DNA of 64,000 nt from Balamuthia mandrillaris (taxonomy: Eukaryota > Discosea > Longamoebia > Balamuthiidae), in assembly GCA_031835245.1 (NCBI GenBank), contig JAVKOQ010000155.1, positions 1 to 64,000 on the forward strand, in the 5' to 3' direction. Under the pieces are notes generated by a model. It was not told the origin of the DNA. It worked only from the letters and a program-made list of their open reading frames with translations, and did no database searches. Below are positions 35,834 to 46,931 of the stretch, in pieces. The stretch's first letter is position 1. The number at the start of each line of letters is the position of its first letter. A program made the position numbers and the translations under genes.

Positions 35834-36959
35834 CTAATGGTTCCCTTTCTTTTGCTTATCCTTTCGTTTGCTGGGCGGTTTGGCAAGCGCATCACTGACC
35901 CACCGGAAGCCCTCCTCCAGGCCCTCTCCCGTGCGGGCGGAGCACCGCTGAATCCTCCACAGCCTTCCCTGCAGAATGTCGCCAGAGGAGGAGGAAAGCA
36001 GGAGCGCTTGGCTGAGCTCCTCTTCGCTGGCGGCCCCCTCGCAGTCACATTTGTTGGCTAGAATGAGAACGATGGAGGCTTGCATTGTGCTGTCCGTTAC
36101 TACTTTCAGGAACTCTTCCCTTTTCGTTTTGTTATTGAGAAAAAAAAAAAACAAGAAGAGTGTGAAACAACAATAAAAAAGAAAGGAAAGGAGAACTTCA
36201 CACCATATAGAAAAAAAAAAGAGATAGAAATAACAATAAGAAGAACAAACACCTAACATAGATAAAAAAGGGAAAGAAATGACCAAACAACACTTACAAA
36301 AAACAACCATCACACCATCACATGGCATGAAAGACAGGAAAGAAGAGAAGAAAGGAGAGAACAAAAAAAGAATGGAACTAGCCTAGGAAAACGAGAGAAG
36401 AAGAGAAGAAGGGAAAAGAAGCTCAAAGAGACCCAAAAAAGAAAAAACAAAAACAAACCTTGCAACGTCGAACCGTTCCGAGTCGGTGCTATCTATTACA
36501 AAGATGAGTGCAGAGGTGCCCATAAAATAGTGCCGCCAAAGCTGCCGATGTTTATTTTGTCCTCCCACATCCTTCAAGGCAGAGTAAGAGTAAGGGCTTA
36601 GAACAAAAAAGAGAAGAAGAAAAGAAAAAGAAGAAAAAAAGAAGAGAGGCAAAAACAAGAAGGAGACCAAACCCATATGTGCAAAGTTATTCTGTTAATC
36701 TCTATAGTCTCCACAGAAAAGCTGAGCGTCGGGTTGCTCTTGAAGTCCTCCTCGCCATTCAAAGCATGTATGATAGCTGAAAAAACCAAAAAAGAACAAA
36801 ACAGAAGAGGAGGGAACGAATAAGACTCACACCACGACTTTTAAAACAGGAGATGAAAGGGAGAGGAGAGGTCAAACTTGTTTTGCCAGCATTGTCCAAA
36901 CCAAGCACCAAAAGTCTGGCCTCTTTGTTGCCAAAGATCTTTTTGAAAGCGTTGCCCAT
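35834..36959 (-). CDS. Arf-family small GTPase (divergent Arf/Arl)
   Basis: Start [20 protein letters not shown] gives a myristoylatable Gly2 and the Arf N-terminal helix. G1 is [10 protein letters not shown] (split by an intron), switch 1 [21 protein letters not shown]3 [17 protein letters not shown], then [18 protein letters not shown]4 is ANKCD, where classical Arfs have NKQD, and G5 is [13 protein letters not shown]. The C-terminus has an extra Lys-rich tail ([13 protein letters not shown]). Exons are separated by short introns. Likely a membrane-recruited traffic GTPase; whether it is an Arf or one of the Arls cannot be settled by eye. Confidence 0.9.
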
Positions 36960-37500
36960 TTTGTTTGTTTGTTTGGTTTTTGGGTGGGTCCTTCTTCTTT
37001 GCTTCACCCTCCCGCACTTCTCCCCCTCCTTTTTTTTTCTTTCCCCTTTTTTCTTTCTTTCTTTCTTTTTATTTTTGAATTTTTCTTCGCTACAAAAAAA
37101 AATAGATTTATCGGGAAATTCGATTAAATTAATTAAGGACATTTATGTCGACATATCCAATTAATTGCCGATATTTGGCCACATTCTACAGCTTTTTGCG
37201 ATTATTTGTCGTCAAATAGGGAATTTCGACATTTTTTATGTAGTTATTTGTCGACAAATTGATAGTTTTTGGTGATTATTTGACGACAGATTGGAAACTT
37301 CGAAGAACGAAGAGCGCACAAGCGAGAAAGGCGAAGGAGAAACTACGGAAGCCACACTGAAAACAAGAACTTGGACCCCCCCGCCGCCGCCGCTACGTTT
37401 TTTCCCCTCTCTCTCTTTCACTTTCCTCTTTGTGGTACTATCAAACGTGAGGAAAAAGAATAAAAGAACGAGAAAATAACAAAAAGTGACTGAGACTATC
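36960..37500. promoter_or_regulatory. Divergent promoter region with TGTCGACA sites and near-repeats
   Basis: Lies between the Arf-like start (minus) and the CTLH/UBA start (plus). Perfect TGTCGACA sites are at 37146-37153 and 37249-37256. Three related blocks, each GATTATTTG or GTTATTTG followed by TCGTCAAAT, TCGACAAATT or ACGACAGATT, occur between 37200 and 37290. A regulatory role is inferred from the palindromes and the divergent position. Confidence 0.4.
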
Positions 37501-40148
37501 ATGACGGAAGATAGTTATGAAACTCAAACCGTTCGATGGAGCACGTTGGGTACTTTTTTTTTAAAACCAAAAGCATTGTTCCTTCTTCACTCTGTACTCT
37601 CCGGGTTGGGCTATGCTAACATACCTCATTCCGGTGGTGTTGTTGGACTGATGGCCAGATGGGTTGATGCTCGAATTCTTGTACTACGAAAGCTATCTGG
37701 AAGAGGCGCCCTCCATCACTCCCGCTCAGGAGAATTTTGCCATCGCTCAGTGTCCTCCCGATTACATGACTATTCTTCGAGTGCGTGAGCTGCTCTCCCT
37801 TTTCTTCTTTTTGCTCGCCCTCTGCTTTGCTCGTTCTCGTCTTCTCTTCTCTCTCTCTCTCTCTCTCTCTCTTTTTCTCTCTCTCTCTCCTCTCTCTCTC
37901 TCTTTCGCTCTTCCTCTCGTCCTCGCTTCCTTTGCTCTCGTTGCCCTTCTCGTTCTCTTCTCTGCTTTTTCTCTATCTTGGAGGCTACATTGTGGATGAC
38001 CAACGTCACAACAGGACATTCGAGAGCATGTACGTCAAGGAAGGGTTCAACAAGCTACTCCGCTGGTCCAGAAACTCTGCCCAAGTTTTCCTGCCAAACA
38101 ACCTGACCTATGGTTTCACTTGCTGCAATACCAGGTTCTTCTTGAACTTTTCCTCTCTGCTAATATTTGCACTTCTGCATTCTGTTTTATGCCGCGATTC
38201 TCCTGCTCATTTTTTTCTTCATTCGTTGTTGTTTTTTTTTTTTTAACAGTTTGTGGAGCTTCTACGTACAGAAGGTGCAGAGCGAGCACTCCAGTTTTGT
38301 AAGAGTCATTTGGCACCGCATGTCCTTAACCTGTATCCCCAAGCCTCCCAACAATACAAAACTACTCTGATGCTGCTTCTTCAAACGAACGATGGGTTTT
38401 CCCAACGGTAAAGCCTTGACTTTCTTTTCTCTCTCCTTTCTTCTTTCTCATGTGCCTGTTACAAACAGTAATCCCGAACAAGACATGGAGCTGGCACAGG
38501 ACCTTCATGTTGCGTTACTAGCCAGCCTCAACGTTCAAGAACCTCTATTCCCCATTCTACTTCGGCACTTGGCCACCACTCACAACCTCTATCACATCAT
38601 TCGCGGACTCAATTCTCCTTTTGCTGAACTAGCGGAGAAAATCTTGTTGCCTTCTCGCCTGAACCTTCCTATTCCATCTTCTTCAGATGCGTTCTTTTCT
38701 TCCTCTTCTGCTTCTTCTTCTCCTTCCTCATCCTCCTGTTCCTCTCCAAGTGTAACAAGAAAGACAACATTAGAAACAACACCAATGGATATTGAATCGG
38801 TTCTTCCCAAGATTCAAAAGCATAACTCTTCTCTAACAAAAGAGCAACTTGACCGACAAATTCGCTCTTTAGCTTTGGTAATTTTTTCTTTTTCTTTACC
38901 GTTTTTTCGTTGACTCATCAGCGAAAAGGTGGTAGGAGTTCCTAGCGAGGAAGCCAAGGCTTGTTTACAGCGGATTCCCAACTTCGCGAATGCTCTTCAT
39001 TACATGCTTTCTTGCCAAAAGATAAATAGAAGATTAGCAGCCTCTTGGGCTATAGAGTATGTGTTACTATCTTTTCTCCTCTCATTTATGTTACTCACTA
39101 TTTCGTTCAACAGATATTGTGCGTTCAGGGGATTGTTAACAGACAGATGGGCTCACATTCCAAAAGACATGCGCACACACGAAGCCTCTTTCAGCAACTA
39201 TCAGGACAAACACGATACCCTCAAACGAATACGGTTACTGCTCACCTCTGATGATGAAGAAGAAACAGCTACATCAGATATGGAAATGGCAACAACGTTA
39301 CCTAACATCCCGGAGGTGGTCAGGTTGGTGGTTGAGCTTTATCCAGCTTTAAAAGAGGAGCATGTGGACCTTTATTTCAAGCTTAAGCGCTGCGAGTTCA
39401 TGTATCGTGTGTGTAACCATCAACCCGAACAAGCTTTGATTGTCGCTCAAAGCATACTTGGTATTGCATTTTTTTCTTTACATTTCTTGCTATTTGTATC
39501 TTTTTGATTTACTTGCTTTTACTTCCTATTACAGCTCCATTGACGATAAGTTATCCAGAGTTACTTCCTGCGTTCAAAGATGCGATGATGATGCTTGCCA
39601 CCCTACCCAACGATAGTTTAAGCCACGTCAAACGGGAGGCTACTGCGGTGGCTGGACCTCTCTTCTCCGTTCTTACTTCTTCTCTGGGCCTTGATGAACC
39701 CACCATTGTTAAATTCCTCAAATATTTATTGCACATTCACACTCTATCTTATAACAACCAATATGCTGATAATGATCCGTACGCTCTCCTCTTCTTCTTC
39801 TCTTGCTATTTTCCCTCTTAATTCTTACCAACTTCATTTTTTAAAAGGTTTGATGAGCTGTTCCCAATAGACGTGTTGAAATCAGCGGAAGTCACAAAGC
39901 TAAACAAAGTGGAAGCCGACGTGTCTCCCAAAACAGGGTCCTCCGATGATGGAACAACCGACGATGGCGATGGGCGGACAATTGCAGACCAACAGGCAGA
40001 AGAAGCAGGGAGTTCAAGCGCTGAGTTCTCTGCCGACAAGATAGCGTCCATCATGGACATACTCGCCCTTCCTCGAGCAGAGGCCATCAACCTTTTGCGA
40101 GCGTACAATGGGGACGTGGGTCTCGCCCTTGCCGCCATGTTTGAGTGA
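37501..40148 (+). CDS. LisH-CTLH-type protein with two CTLH/CRA-like units and a UBA domain
   Basis: I do not know a named orthologue. Exon 1 (MTEDSYETQTVRWSTL) joins to a LisH-like segment (LMLEFLYYESYLEEAPSI), then a CTLH unit whose frame is fixed by splicing: YMTILR to DIREHVRQGRVQQATPLVQK, DLWFHLLQYQ to FVELLRTEGAERALQFCKSH. A CRA-like helical region follows, with a Ser-rich loop near 38680-38750. A second CTLH-like unit appears downstream: VVRLVVELYPALKEEHVDLY, FKLKRCEFMYRV, EQALIVAQS, then FDELFPIDVLKSAE. The end is a UBA-like domain: IASIMDILALPRAEAINLLR, NGDVGLALAAMF. CTLH/CRA proteins form GID/CTLH ubiquitin ligases, so a ubiquitin-linked scaffold is inferred. The first exon is the least certain part. 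Confidence 0.68.
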
Positions 40149-40364
40149 AAGAATGCACATTCTTTGGATTCTTTAGACATGAATTAATTAACAGAACTTG
40201 CTCTTTATACGTTCGACACTGGTTGTTGACAGTTTGTTTTTTTTTTGAGGTCATTCTTGCCTACCAATTATCGCGAATTGTTATTGTGAAAAATCGGTTA
40301 CCTCACCAATAATCGATGACGCCGAACAAAAAAAAAACGAATAGAAAAGAAAGACAGAAAAAAG

Positions 40365-40537
40365 ATGGAAGCGAGCAACGCACAGAAACGAAGGACGATA
40401 GTGCTGGCCATCACCCTCGTCCTGGTCGGTTGTGGCCTCAACAACGTATCACTGGAGTTTCTTGTACGGTTAGTCTCTCCTCTCTCACTCTTTCTCTCAC
40501 TCCCACTCTCTGCTTTCTCTCTACTCTCTCTTTCTTC

Positions 40538-40599
<62 letters not shown>

Positions 40600-41038
40600 C
40601 TCTCTCCCTCCCTCCCTCTCCTCTCTCTCTCTCTCTCTCCCTCTCCTCTCTCTACCTCTCTCTCCCACTTCCTCTGCTTCATGTTGTAACAGTGAAAACA
40701 AAAAAAAAAAAAAACAGGGCAGATGATTCAGCAGCCAGTGTGATCACGTTTGCACAGTTTTTGGTGATAGCTTTGGAGGGTTTTATCATTCACTTGGAGT
40801 TTCCTTCTTCGACAGCGGGTCGGAGGAAAGAAAAAGCTGAGGATGAGGAGGATGAGGGAAGCCAAAAAGAGGGAAAGAAGAAAGGAAACAACAGTTTCCT
40901 GCCATCGTTCCTGCCACGGCTAAAGCCCAACCAGATTCCTTTCATTCACTACGCAGCTATGGTTCGTCCCGGAGACTTTCTCCGCTTCTCTTGGTTTTCT
41001 GCTTCTGCTTCTCTTGTCTTTTCTCTACAATTCTGCTC

Positions 41039-41085
<47 letters not shown>

Positions 41086-41300
41086 TGTTCTTGTTTTCCT
41101 TCTTGTTTTTTGTTTAAAGTCGTCCAACTGATGAGATGAATATTATATAGGTAACTATATTCTTCATGATCGCGAACATCAACAATGCGGCGTTGGGCTT
41201 CCATATTTCCCTTCCGTTGCACATGGTGTTCCGTTCTGGCTCTCTCATTTCGACTGCTGTGTTGGGCCACGTGTTCTTCCATAAAAGGTTTGCTTTGTCG

Positions 41301-41345
<45 letters not shown>

Positions 41346-41750
41346 TTCTCTCCTTAATCTTTCGACTTCTATTCGTAGGTACACAAAGCAACAATACGTG
41401 GCAGCAGTGATAGTCACCGTTGGTATCATCACCGCTACTCTTGCTTCTGCCCAACAGAAGTCTGTACGTGTTTTTTTTTTCTTTTTCACTCCTTTAGGTG
41501 TTTGTTGTTAATCGTATTTATGACAAAACAAAACACGATCTTCAATACAGACGCAAGCAAAAGTCCCGTTTCATATGTCCACGTTTCTCATAGGCATAAC
41601 TATGCTGTTAGCTGCTCTGTTGCTTTCTTCTGTTCTTGGCCTCTACCAAGAATGGGCGTACATCCAATTCCAGCAACCTGGCAAAGAAAAGCCTCATCGA
41701 GAAACTATGTTTTATTCGGTTTGCTTCTGTCTTCTCTCTTTCATTTTTCG

Positions 41751-41791
<41 letters not shown>

Positions 41792-42311
41792 ACTTTCATA
41801 TGGAACAGCACGCTTTGGCATTGCCTTTCTTTGTGTTTCTGGTGGGAGACATGAAAACGCACATTGACCTTTGGAACACAATGGAGCATGTCACCATTCC
41901 CGGCACCGGCACCAGCCTTTCTGTGATGTGGGTCTATCTCTTTGCCAACATTGTCACGCAGTACATTTGCATCCGTGGTGTTTTCTTGCTTACAGGTTTA
42001 TTCGTCCTTCTAGTCTTCGTTCTTCCACATGTTTTGTGATAAACTGACTTGATGAGCAACTGAAATCAGGAAACTTGTCTTCCTTATCGACGACGTTAGT
42101 GATAAGCATTCGCAAGTTTATAAGTTTGTTGGTGAGTGTAAACTATTTCGGCAATCCTTTCACGGTGTATCACTGGGTGGGCACTGCTCTGGTCTTTGGT
42201 GGCACTTTTCTCTACACAACCGCTCCAAAGCCAACAGCAACAATACCTTCAAAGACAACAAATGAAGATGCTTCTTCCGCAACAGTTGTTGCTGATAAAA
42301 AGCAAGAATGA
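40365..42311 (+). CDS. SLC35B4: SLC35B4-like nucleotide-sugar transporter
   Basis: Golgi/ER antiporter of the UDP-xylose/UDP-GlcNAc transporter group (yeast YEA4). Start MEASNAQKRRTIVLAITLVL. Exons give NNVSLEFLVR, VITFAQFLVIALEGFI, FIHYAAM, FHISLPLHMVFRSGSLISTA, KQQYVAAVIVTVGIITATLA, FHMSTFLIGITMLLAALLL, LYQEWAYIQFQQPGK, ETMFYSHALALPFFVFL, MWVYLFANIVTQYICIRGVF, LSTTLVISIRKFISLLVSV and NPFTVYHWVGTALVFGGTFL. These match SLC35B4 in order, with ten predicted membrane spans. The charged insert after the second helix (40820-40900) is lineage-specific. Several introns contain (CT)n tracts, the longest at about 40545-40595. The C-terminal tail is Thr/Lys-rich. The exact sugar is inferred. Confidence 0.92.
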
Positions 42312-42386
42312 ATTGGTCTTTTAGTACACAAAATGTGGGTTTGCTTTTTATTGCTTCGATATTTTCTTTTGAGGAACGGATGTACA

Positions 42387-43861
42387 TTACTTGGCGACAA
42401 CGCTCTTTTTCGGAAGAACGAGTCGTTCAGATGGAGTTGGCGCTGGGGAATTACTAAAGTATGGATGTTGTAACGCCTTTTGTTGTTTTTTTTTTTTTTT
42501 GGGTGAGTAAAAACAGAAAAGCGAAAGAGAGAAACGCACCTCAGAAGCACTGATTCTTTGCGCAGGATCAAACTTTAACATGCGTGAAAGGAGGTCGATG
42601 GCATCATCTCCGGCTGCCGTGAACAGCTGTTTGAAAGGAGTGGCCGGACATGGATCAAACGCGATATAGTCTGGCAACGAAGTCATCTCCTACAATCATC
42701 CAATGTCGAGAGAGAGAGAGAGAGAGAGAGATAACGTTAAGAAAGAAGACGTACGAAATACAACAAGGAGAAAGAAGGGAGAACGGAACCGGCCAAATCT
42801 CTTCAGTGGGAGTGCCAAGAGCAGCAAAGATCTTGCCAAGCTGGTCGATTTCGCTGTCGCCAGGAAAGTACGGCCGCCGCAACATCAGCTCTGCAAAGAT
42901 GCAGCCACAAGCCCATATGTCCACCGACGAGCTGTACGCTTGTGCTCCAAACAACAGCTCTGGCGCTCTGTACCATCTGTACGTGTTGAATTGCGTGAGA
43001 AAAAAAATCAGAGGATAGAGGGGAAGACAGAAGAGAACCTGGTGACGACTTGGTGAGTGAACCGGCGGTCCGGGCTGCCCCAAAAGCGAGCCAGACCAAA
43101 ATCAGCCAGCTTTAGCACTCCGTTTGGTGATATCAACAAGTTGTTTGGCTTCAAGTCCTATTTGTACTCTTTGTTGAGGAAAAACAAAAGGAGGAGGAGA
43201 AAACAAGAAGGAAGAACGAAAAGCAAGAAAGAGAAGCAAGAAAGAGAAGCAAGAAAGAGAAGCAAGAAAGAGAAGGAGAAGGAGAAGGAGAAGGAGAAGG
43301 AGAAGGAGAAGGAGAAGGAGAAGGAGAAGGAGAAGGAGAAGGAGAAGGAGAAGGAGAAAAGTAAGAGTAAAAAGAAGAACAACAAGAAGGAATTACCCTA
43401 TGAAGAACCCAGTTGGTATGACAGTGCTCCAGCCCTTGGAGCAGCATCAACATGTAAGCCTTGATGTCAGCCGGGGAGAGCACAATGTTTTCGTCTCTGA
43501 CGATGGCCTCCAAATCCGTTTCCATGTATTCGAATACAAGGTATATGGAACCATGGTGAGCAAACACGTCCAGCAACTGGTTTGTTACGAAAAAAAGCCA
43601 GCACCAAGTCAAAAAAAGACAGGAAAAGAAGAAGAAGGAGGAGAAGCAAAAAAAACGTACGCCAACAACGTTTGGATGATGAATCTCTTTCAGTATTTTG
43701 ATTTCACGAAGGCCAACAAAGGGAACGCCCTCTTCGCTCACGTTGCCCATACGGATCTTCTTGATGGCCACCACCTGCTTGGTTTCGTTTTGGACGGCCT
43801 TGTGGACCACGCCGTAGGTTCCCTGCCCAATGAAGGTCCAGGGCTTCTTGTACTTCTCCAT
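42387..43861 (-). CDS. CDK7: Cyclin-dependent kinase 7 (CAK/TFIIH kinase)
   Basis: Activates cell-cycle CDKs and phosphorylates the RNA polymerase II tail. Start [20 protein letters not shown] holds the Gly loop; VVAIKKIRM has the catalytic Lys. [20 protein letters not shown] is the helix-C region and replaces the usual [36 protein letters not shown] and VLHR-DLKPNN (split by an intron) follow, then [37 protein letters not shown] with the T-loop, [14 protein letters not shown] and [10 protein letters not shown]. The C-terminus is [62 protein letters not shown]7-specific and short. Introns include the (AAGGAG)n tract at 43270-43358. Confidence 0.95.
43270..43358. repeat. Hexanucleotide repeat (AAGGAG)n in a CDK7 intron
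   Basis: About 15 copies of AAGGAG on the plus strand (CTCCTT in the sense of CDK7), lying between the HR and DLKPNN exons. The acceptor after it is intact. Confidence 0.93.
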
Positions 43862-44064
43862 TTCGCTTTTCTTTCTTTCTCTCTTTTTTCGATTTATTTT
43901 TTTCTTTTTTTTTATTTTATTTATCCAACTTTTCAGGACGACATGAAATAAATTATTTGCAGACATCTCGTAGCTTCGCAATATGGAGCGTCACCAACAT
44001 ATTACGTAGCTTGTTAAAGGCAAACAAATGCCTTTTGGCGCAACAAGAAGGAAAAAAAAAAGAA

Positions 44065-44608
44065 ATGGGGAAGAGCGACGCTCTCACCGGCCATCAGATC
44101 GGCTGCTGCGATGGTGTCCCTTGCTGTTGTCTGTCTGTATGGATGCAGTGCTGCTGCGGTCCGTCTTTCAAAAGCTGCGAAGCGAAAGGGGCACAATGCT
44201 CACAACAAAACTTTGAACGCCACAAACAATGAACAGGAAAGAGAGCGAAGAAACACGGTGCATGCTTCAAGATATTATGTTGTCCTTGTTCGACGCTGCT
44301 GATGATTATCATGACTATCGTTACGTTCATTGCGGACAGCTTAATTTGGATTGATCTTGATTCTGACGCTGGGCTTTTGCTTCCAGGTTTGTACTGCTGT
44401 TGCTCACGTCTACCATCCCTGTTGACGATACCACTTGGTTTGAAACGAAGCGGTGCGGATGCAGCTGGAAAATGAGAGACGTGTACGGCAGGTTCAGAAC
44501 AAAGGGCAAATGGAGAGACTATTCCAAAGAAGGCACGTCCGACCCTTCTCTATCTATTTCTTGTGGCAGACAGTTCCTCAATCACCAACAATAACCCCTC
44601 CTTTTTGA
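44065..44608 (+). CDS. Possible small Cys-rich membrane protein (speculative model)
   Basis: No long frame exists here, but three pieces can be spliced in one frame: MGKSDALTGHQIGCCDG with Cys clusters to about 44155, then from 44236 KRAKKHGACFKILCCPC and a hydrophobic helix (STLLMIIMTIVTFIADSLIW), then from about 44449 a charged helix (MQLENERRVRQVQNKGQMER) to the stop at 44608. The Cys-rich start could be palmitoylated. I do not recognise it, the first donor is weak and its position is ambiguous. The alternative is an 890-base spacer between CDK7 and the methyltransferase. Confidence 0.25.
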
Positions 44609-44747
44609 CAGACTGGAAGACACCCGTTGGAGTATAACACCTTCTCAACCAGACAACATACAAATTCACTCTCTCTCTCTCTCTCTCTTGGCTGGAAAGG
44701 TGAAACTAAACAGATGAAAGCTGAGATTTCTTCTGAGAGAAAACAAA

Positions 44748-45684
44748 TTAGTTGGTTAAGATACGTTCCCTCGCCATCTCGATGTACTCTGGGTTAAGTT
44801 CAATGCCTACAAAATTCCGTTTTGACATCTGCTTGCACACTGCACCTACTGTTCCCGTCCCACAAAAGGGATCCAACACTCGAGATTCCTCCTTTGTTCC
44901 AGCCTTTAAACAGATATCCACCAACTCTTCGGGAAAGGTTGCAAAGTGAGCTCCTTTGTAGGGTTTTGTGTTGACCTTCCAGACAGTCCTGCGGTTTCTC
45001 ATAGCCTTCTTTGCATCCACAGAGGGCTCTTGTACTGCAGCAGCATCATAATAGTAATTCTTGGATTTGCTGAAGAGGAAGACATACTCATGGGACCGAG
45101 TGGGCCGATCCTTGACTGACTCCGGCTGGCAGTTGGGCTTCTCCCATATGATGTCTGACCTAAGGTACCACCCCTCACTCTGCAAAGCAAAGGCCAGCCG
45201 CCAGGGGAGCCCCACCAAGTCCTTTGGTTTCAGCCCCGCGGGAGTGGGAGGTCGGTGGTTCATCTCTCTGGCTGGGTTCTTTCGGTCAAAAGCTCTGGTG
45301 GCCCGGTTGCCGCTGGTGTAGGTGTCTCCAATGTTGAGCCACAGCGTGCCATCGTTGGTCAGCTTGCGCCGCACAACTGCAAAGATCTGCACTAACTTGG
45401 AAAGGTACTCGTTGAGGTCATTCTCGCAACCTATATATATATATTTGACCGGGCACGCCGTAGTCCCGCATGCCCCAATAAGGCGGACTGGTAATGCAAC
45501 ACTGGAAACTTTCGTCTGCCATATCAGAAAGCTTCTCAGCACAGTCTCCTTCCAAAAGGACTGTTTGTTCCGCCTCCGCTGGTTCAATCGTACCAGATGA
45601 GGAGGGCTCTGCGTTTGTGGAAGTCTTCACGAACGAGGCGTTCAGCTTTGATTGGATGCATCTTCTCTTGGGAGGGCGCTCCAT
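44748..45684 (-). CDS. Prokaryotic-type DNA methyltransferase (class beta, N4-cytosine-like), frame broken at a (TA)n tract
   Basis: Start at 45684 (MERPPKRRCIQSKLNASFVK), then LLEGDCAEKLSDMADESFQC and the catalytic motif TSPPYWGMRDYGVPG. Downstream come YLSKLVQIFAVVRRKLTNDG, LWLNIGDTY, PKDLVGLPWRLAFALQSEGW, DIIWEKPNCQPESVKDRPTR, HEYVFLFSKSKNYYYD and the SAM-binding motif VLDPFCGTGTVGAVC, ending GIELNPEYIEMARERILT. Motif IV before motif I marks class beta; TSPPYW points to N4-cytosine rather than adenine. The two halves are in different frames: they meet at a 13-base alternating AT run (45433-45445 on plus), which is one base out of frame after GQI. A 19-20 base intron (gtcaaa to tatag) would restore the frame but would be exceptionally short here. 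Bacterial or viral origin is inferred. Confidence 0.85.
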
Positions 45685-46396
45685 ATGTTTTGTTGCAGTG
45701 TGCTACTTCACCTCAAACTTCAGAGTGATGTTCAACCCGGGGCTGCGCAACCAACAAAACCATCCTGAGGTGCTCGATGAGGAGTTATTTTCTCGCCGAA
45801 TGTACGAAGCTCGGGGCGACATCTTCAACCTTCACCACGGAACCTTTTCCAACGAACCGTTCTCAAAAGAGAGCGTTGCTAACTCCTTTCTTCCCGATAC
45901 GGCCTCTTAAGATCCTGGGCACGACATCCCGTTCTGCGAGACTAAAATAGCCCTGAAAACAGAGGCTGCCAAGTCGACGAACCTCCGTTGGCTCCCTAGC
46001 TCAAAGTTTATGGAACTTGGAGACGCTAGAACTGCAGTTTCAGGCTCACATCTGAAGCTACGACAGGATCTTTTCCTTGCGTTTTCTCCGCAGAACAAAT
46101 GTATCCACTGGGGGAAGTGGCGAAGCAGCTGCTGTGCAAAGAGAGAGAGAGAAGCCCCTTGCCATTTCAGGGGTCGCAGTCAGTCCGAGCCTCTCAGCTA
46201 CTGCGACGTGACAGATCTGAAGAAGGCGAGACGTGAGGAAAAGAGAATTCTGAAGAAAGCTCACCAAAGAGAGCCGGAGAAGCCGCAAGACTGAAACAGT
46301 TAGGGTCGTCGAACATAGACGACAATAAAAGACAAAGCTTCGTGCCGACTTGGTGTAAAGAGCACAAAAAAAAAAAAAAAAAAAAAAAAACAACAA
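45685..46396. other. Unresolved spacer before the F-box/SPRY array
   Basis: No gene I can support. The best short plus-strand frame is 45728-45910 (MFNPGLRNQQNHPEVLDEEL, 60 codons), with coding-like composition but no family. A second, 46010-46294, is Arg/Lys-rich. A run of 25 A at 46366-46390 sits six bases before the first F-box/SPRY ATG. Confidence 0.35.
46366..46390 (+). repeat. Poly(A) run of 25
   Basis: Uninterrupted A25 immediately upstream of the first F-box/SPRY copy. Other members of the array have no such run at the same place. Confidence 0.9.
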
Positions 46397-46881
46397 ATGG
46401 AGACGGGACACGATGAGGGGCTGGAGCAACTGCCGGGCGAGCTCCTGGCCATGATATTCGGGTTCGTTCCCACCAAGGACTTGTACCCGTCGTGCTTCGT
46501 CCTGTCTTCCACCTGTTTGGCCGCTGTGCTGGACGAGCTTGCATGGCGTGCCAGAAGCGAGCAGGAGCTGGGGTGACGAGGCTCTTGGAGGGCCGGTCTT
46601 CCTGGTTTCACACCTACAGAGGTCGCTCGTCCTTTCTCTCTCTTCCGCCTCGCTGCACCACTTTACTTCGCAGCTGACAAAAGGAACCCCTTCCAATGCA
46701 GACTCCCGCGTCGTGTGGGACCAGGAACAGGAACTGCGCAGCTGTTTCCCTTGGGTTGCCAAGTGCAGTATATCTTTTCCCAGCCCGGACCTGGTTTTTT
46801 GGACGCCAGCTGCAGGGTACCTCTTCACGAACCCTTTGTTTTTGCTTTGCCTGGCTTTTCCTCACTCACTCACTCACTCAC

Positions 46882-46931
<50 letters not shown>

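Noticed and set aside
46366-46390. Poly(A) run as proof that F-box/SPRY copy 1 is a retrocopy
   Set aside because: The run is on the 5' side and copy 1 still has its introns, so a retrocopy is not supported.
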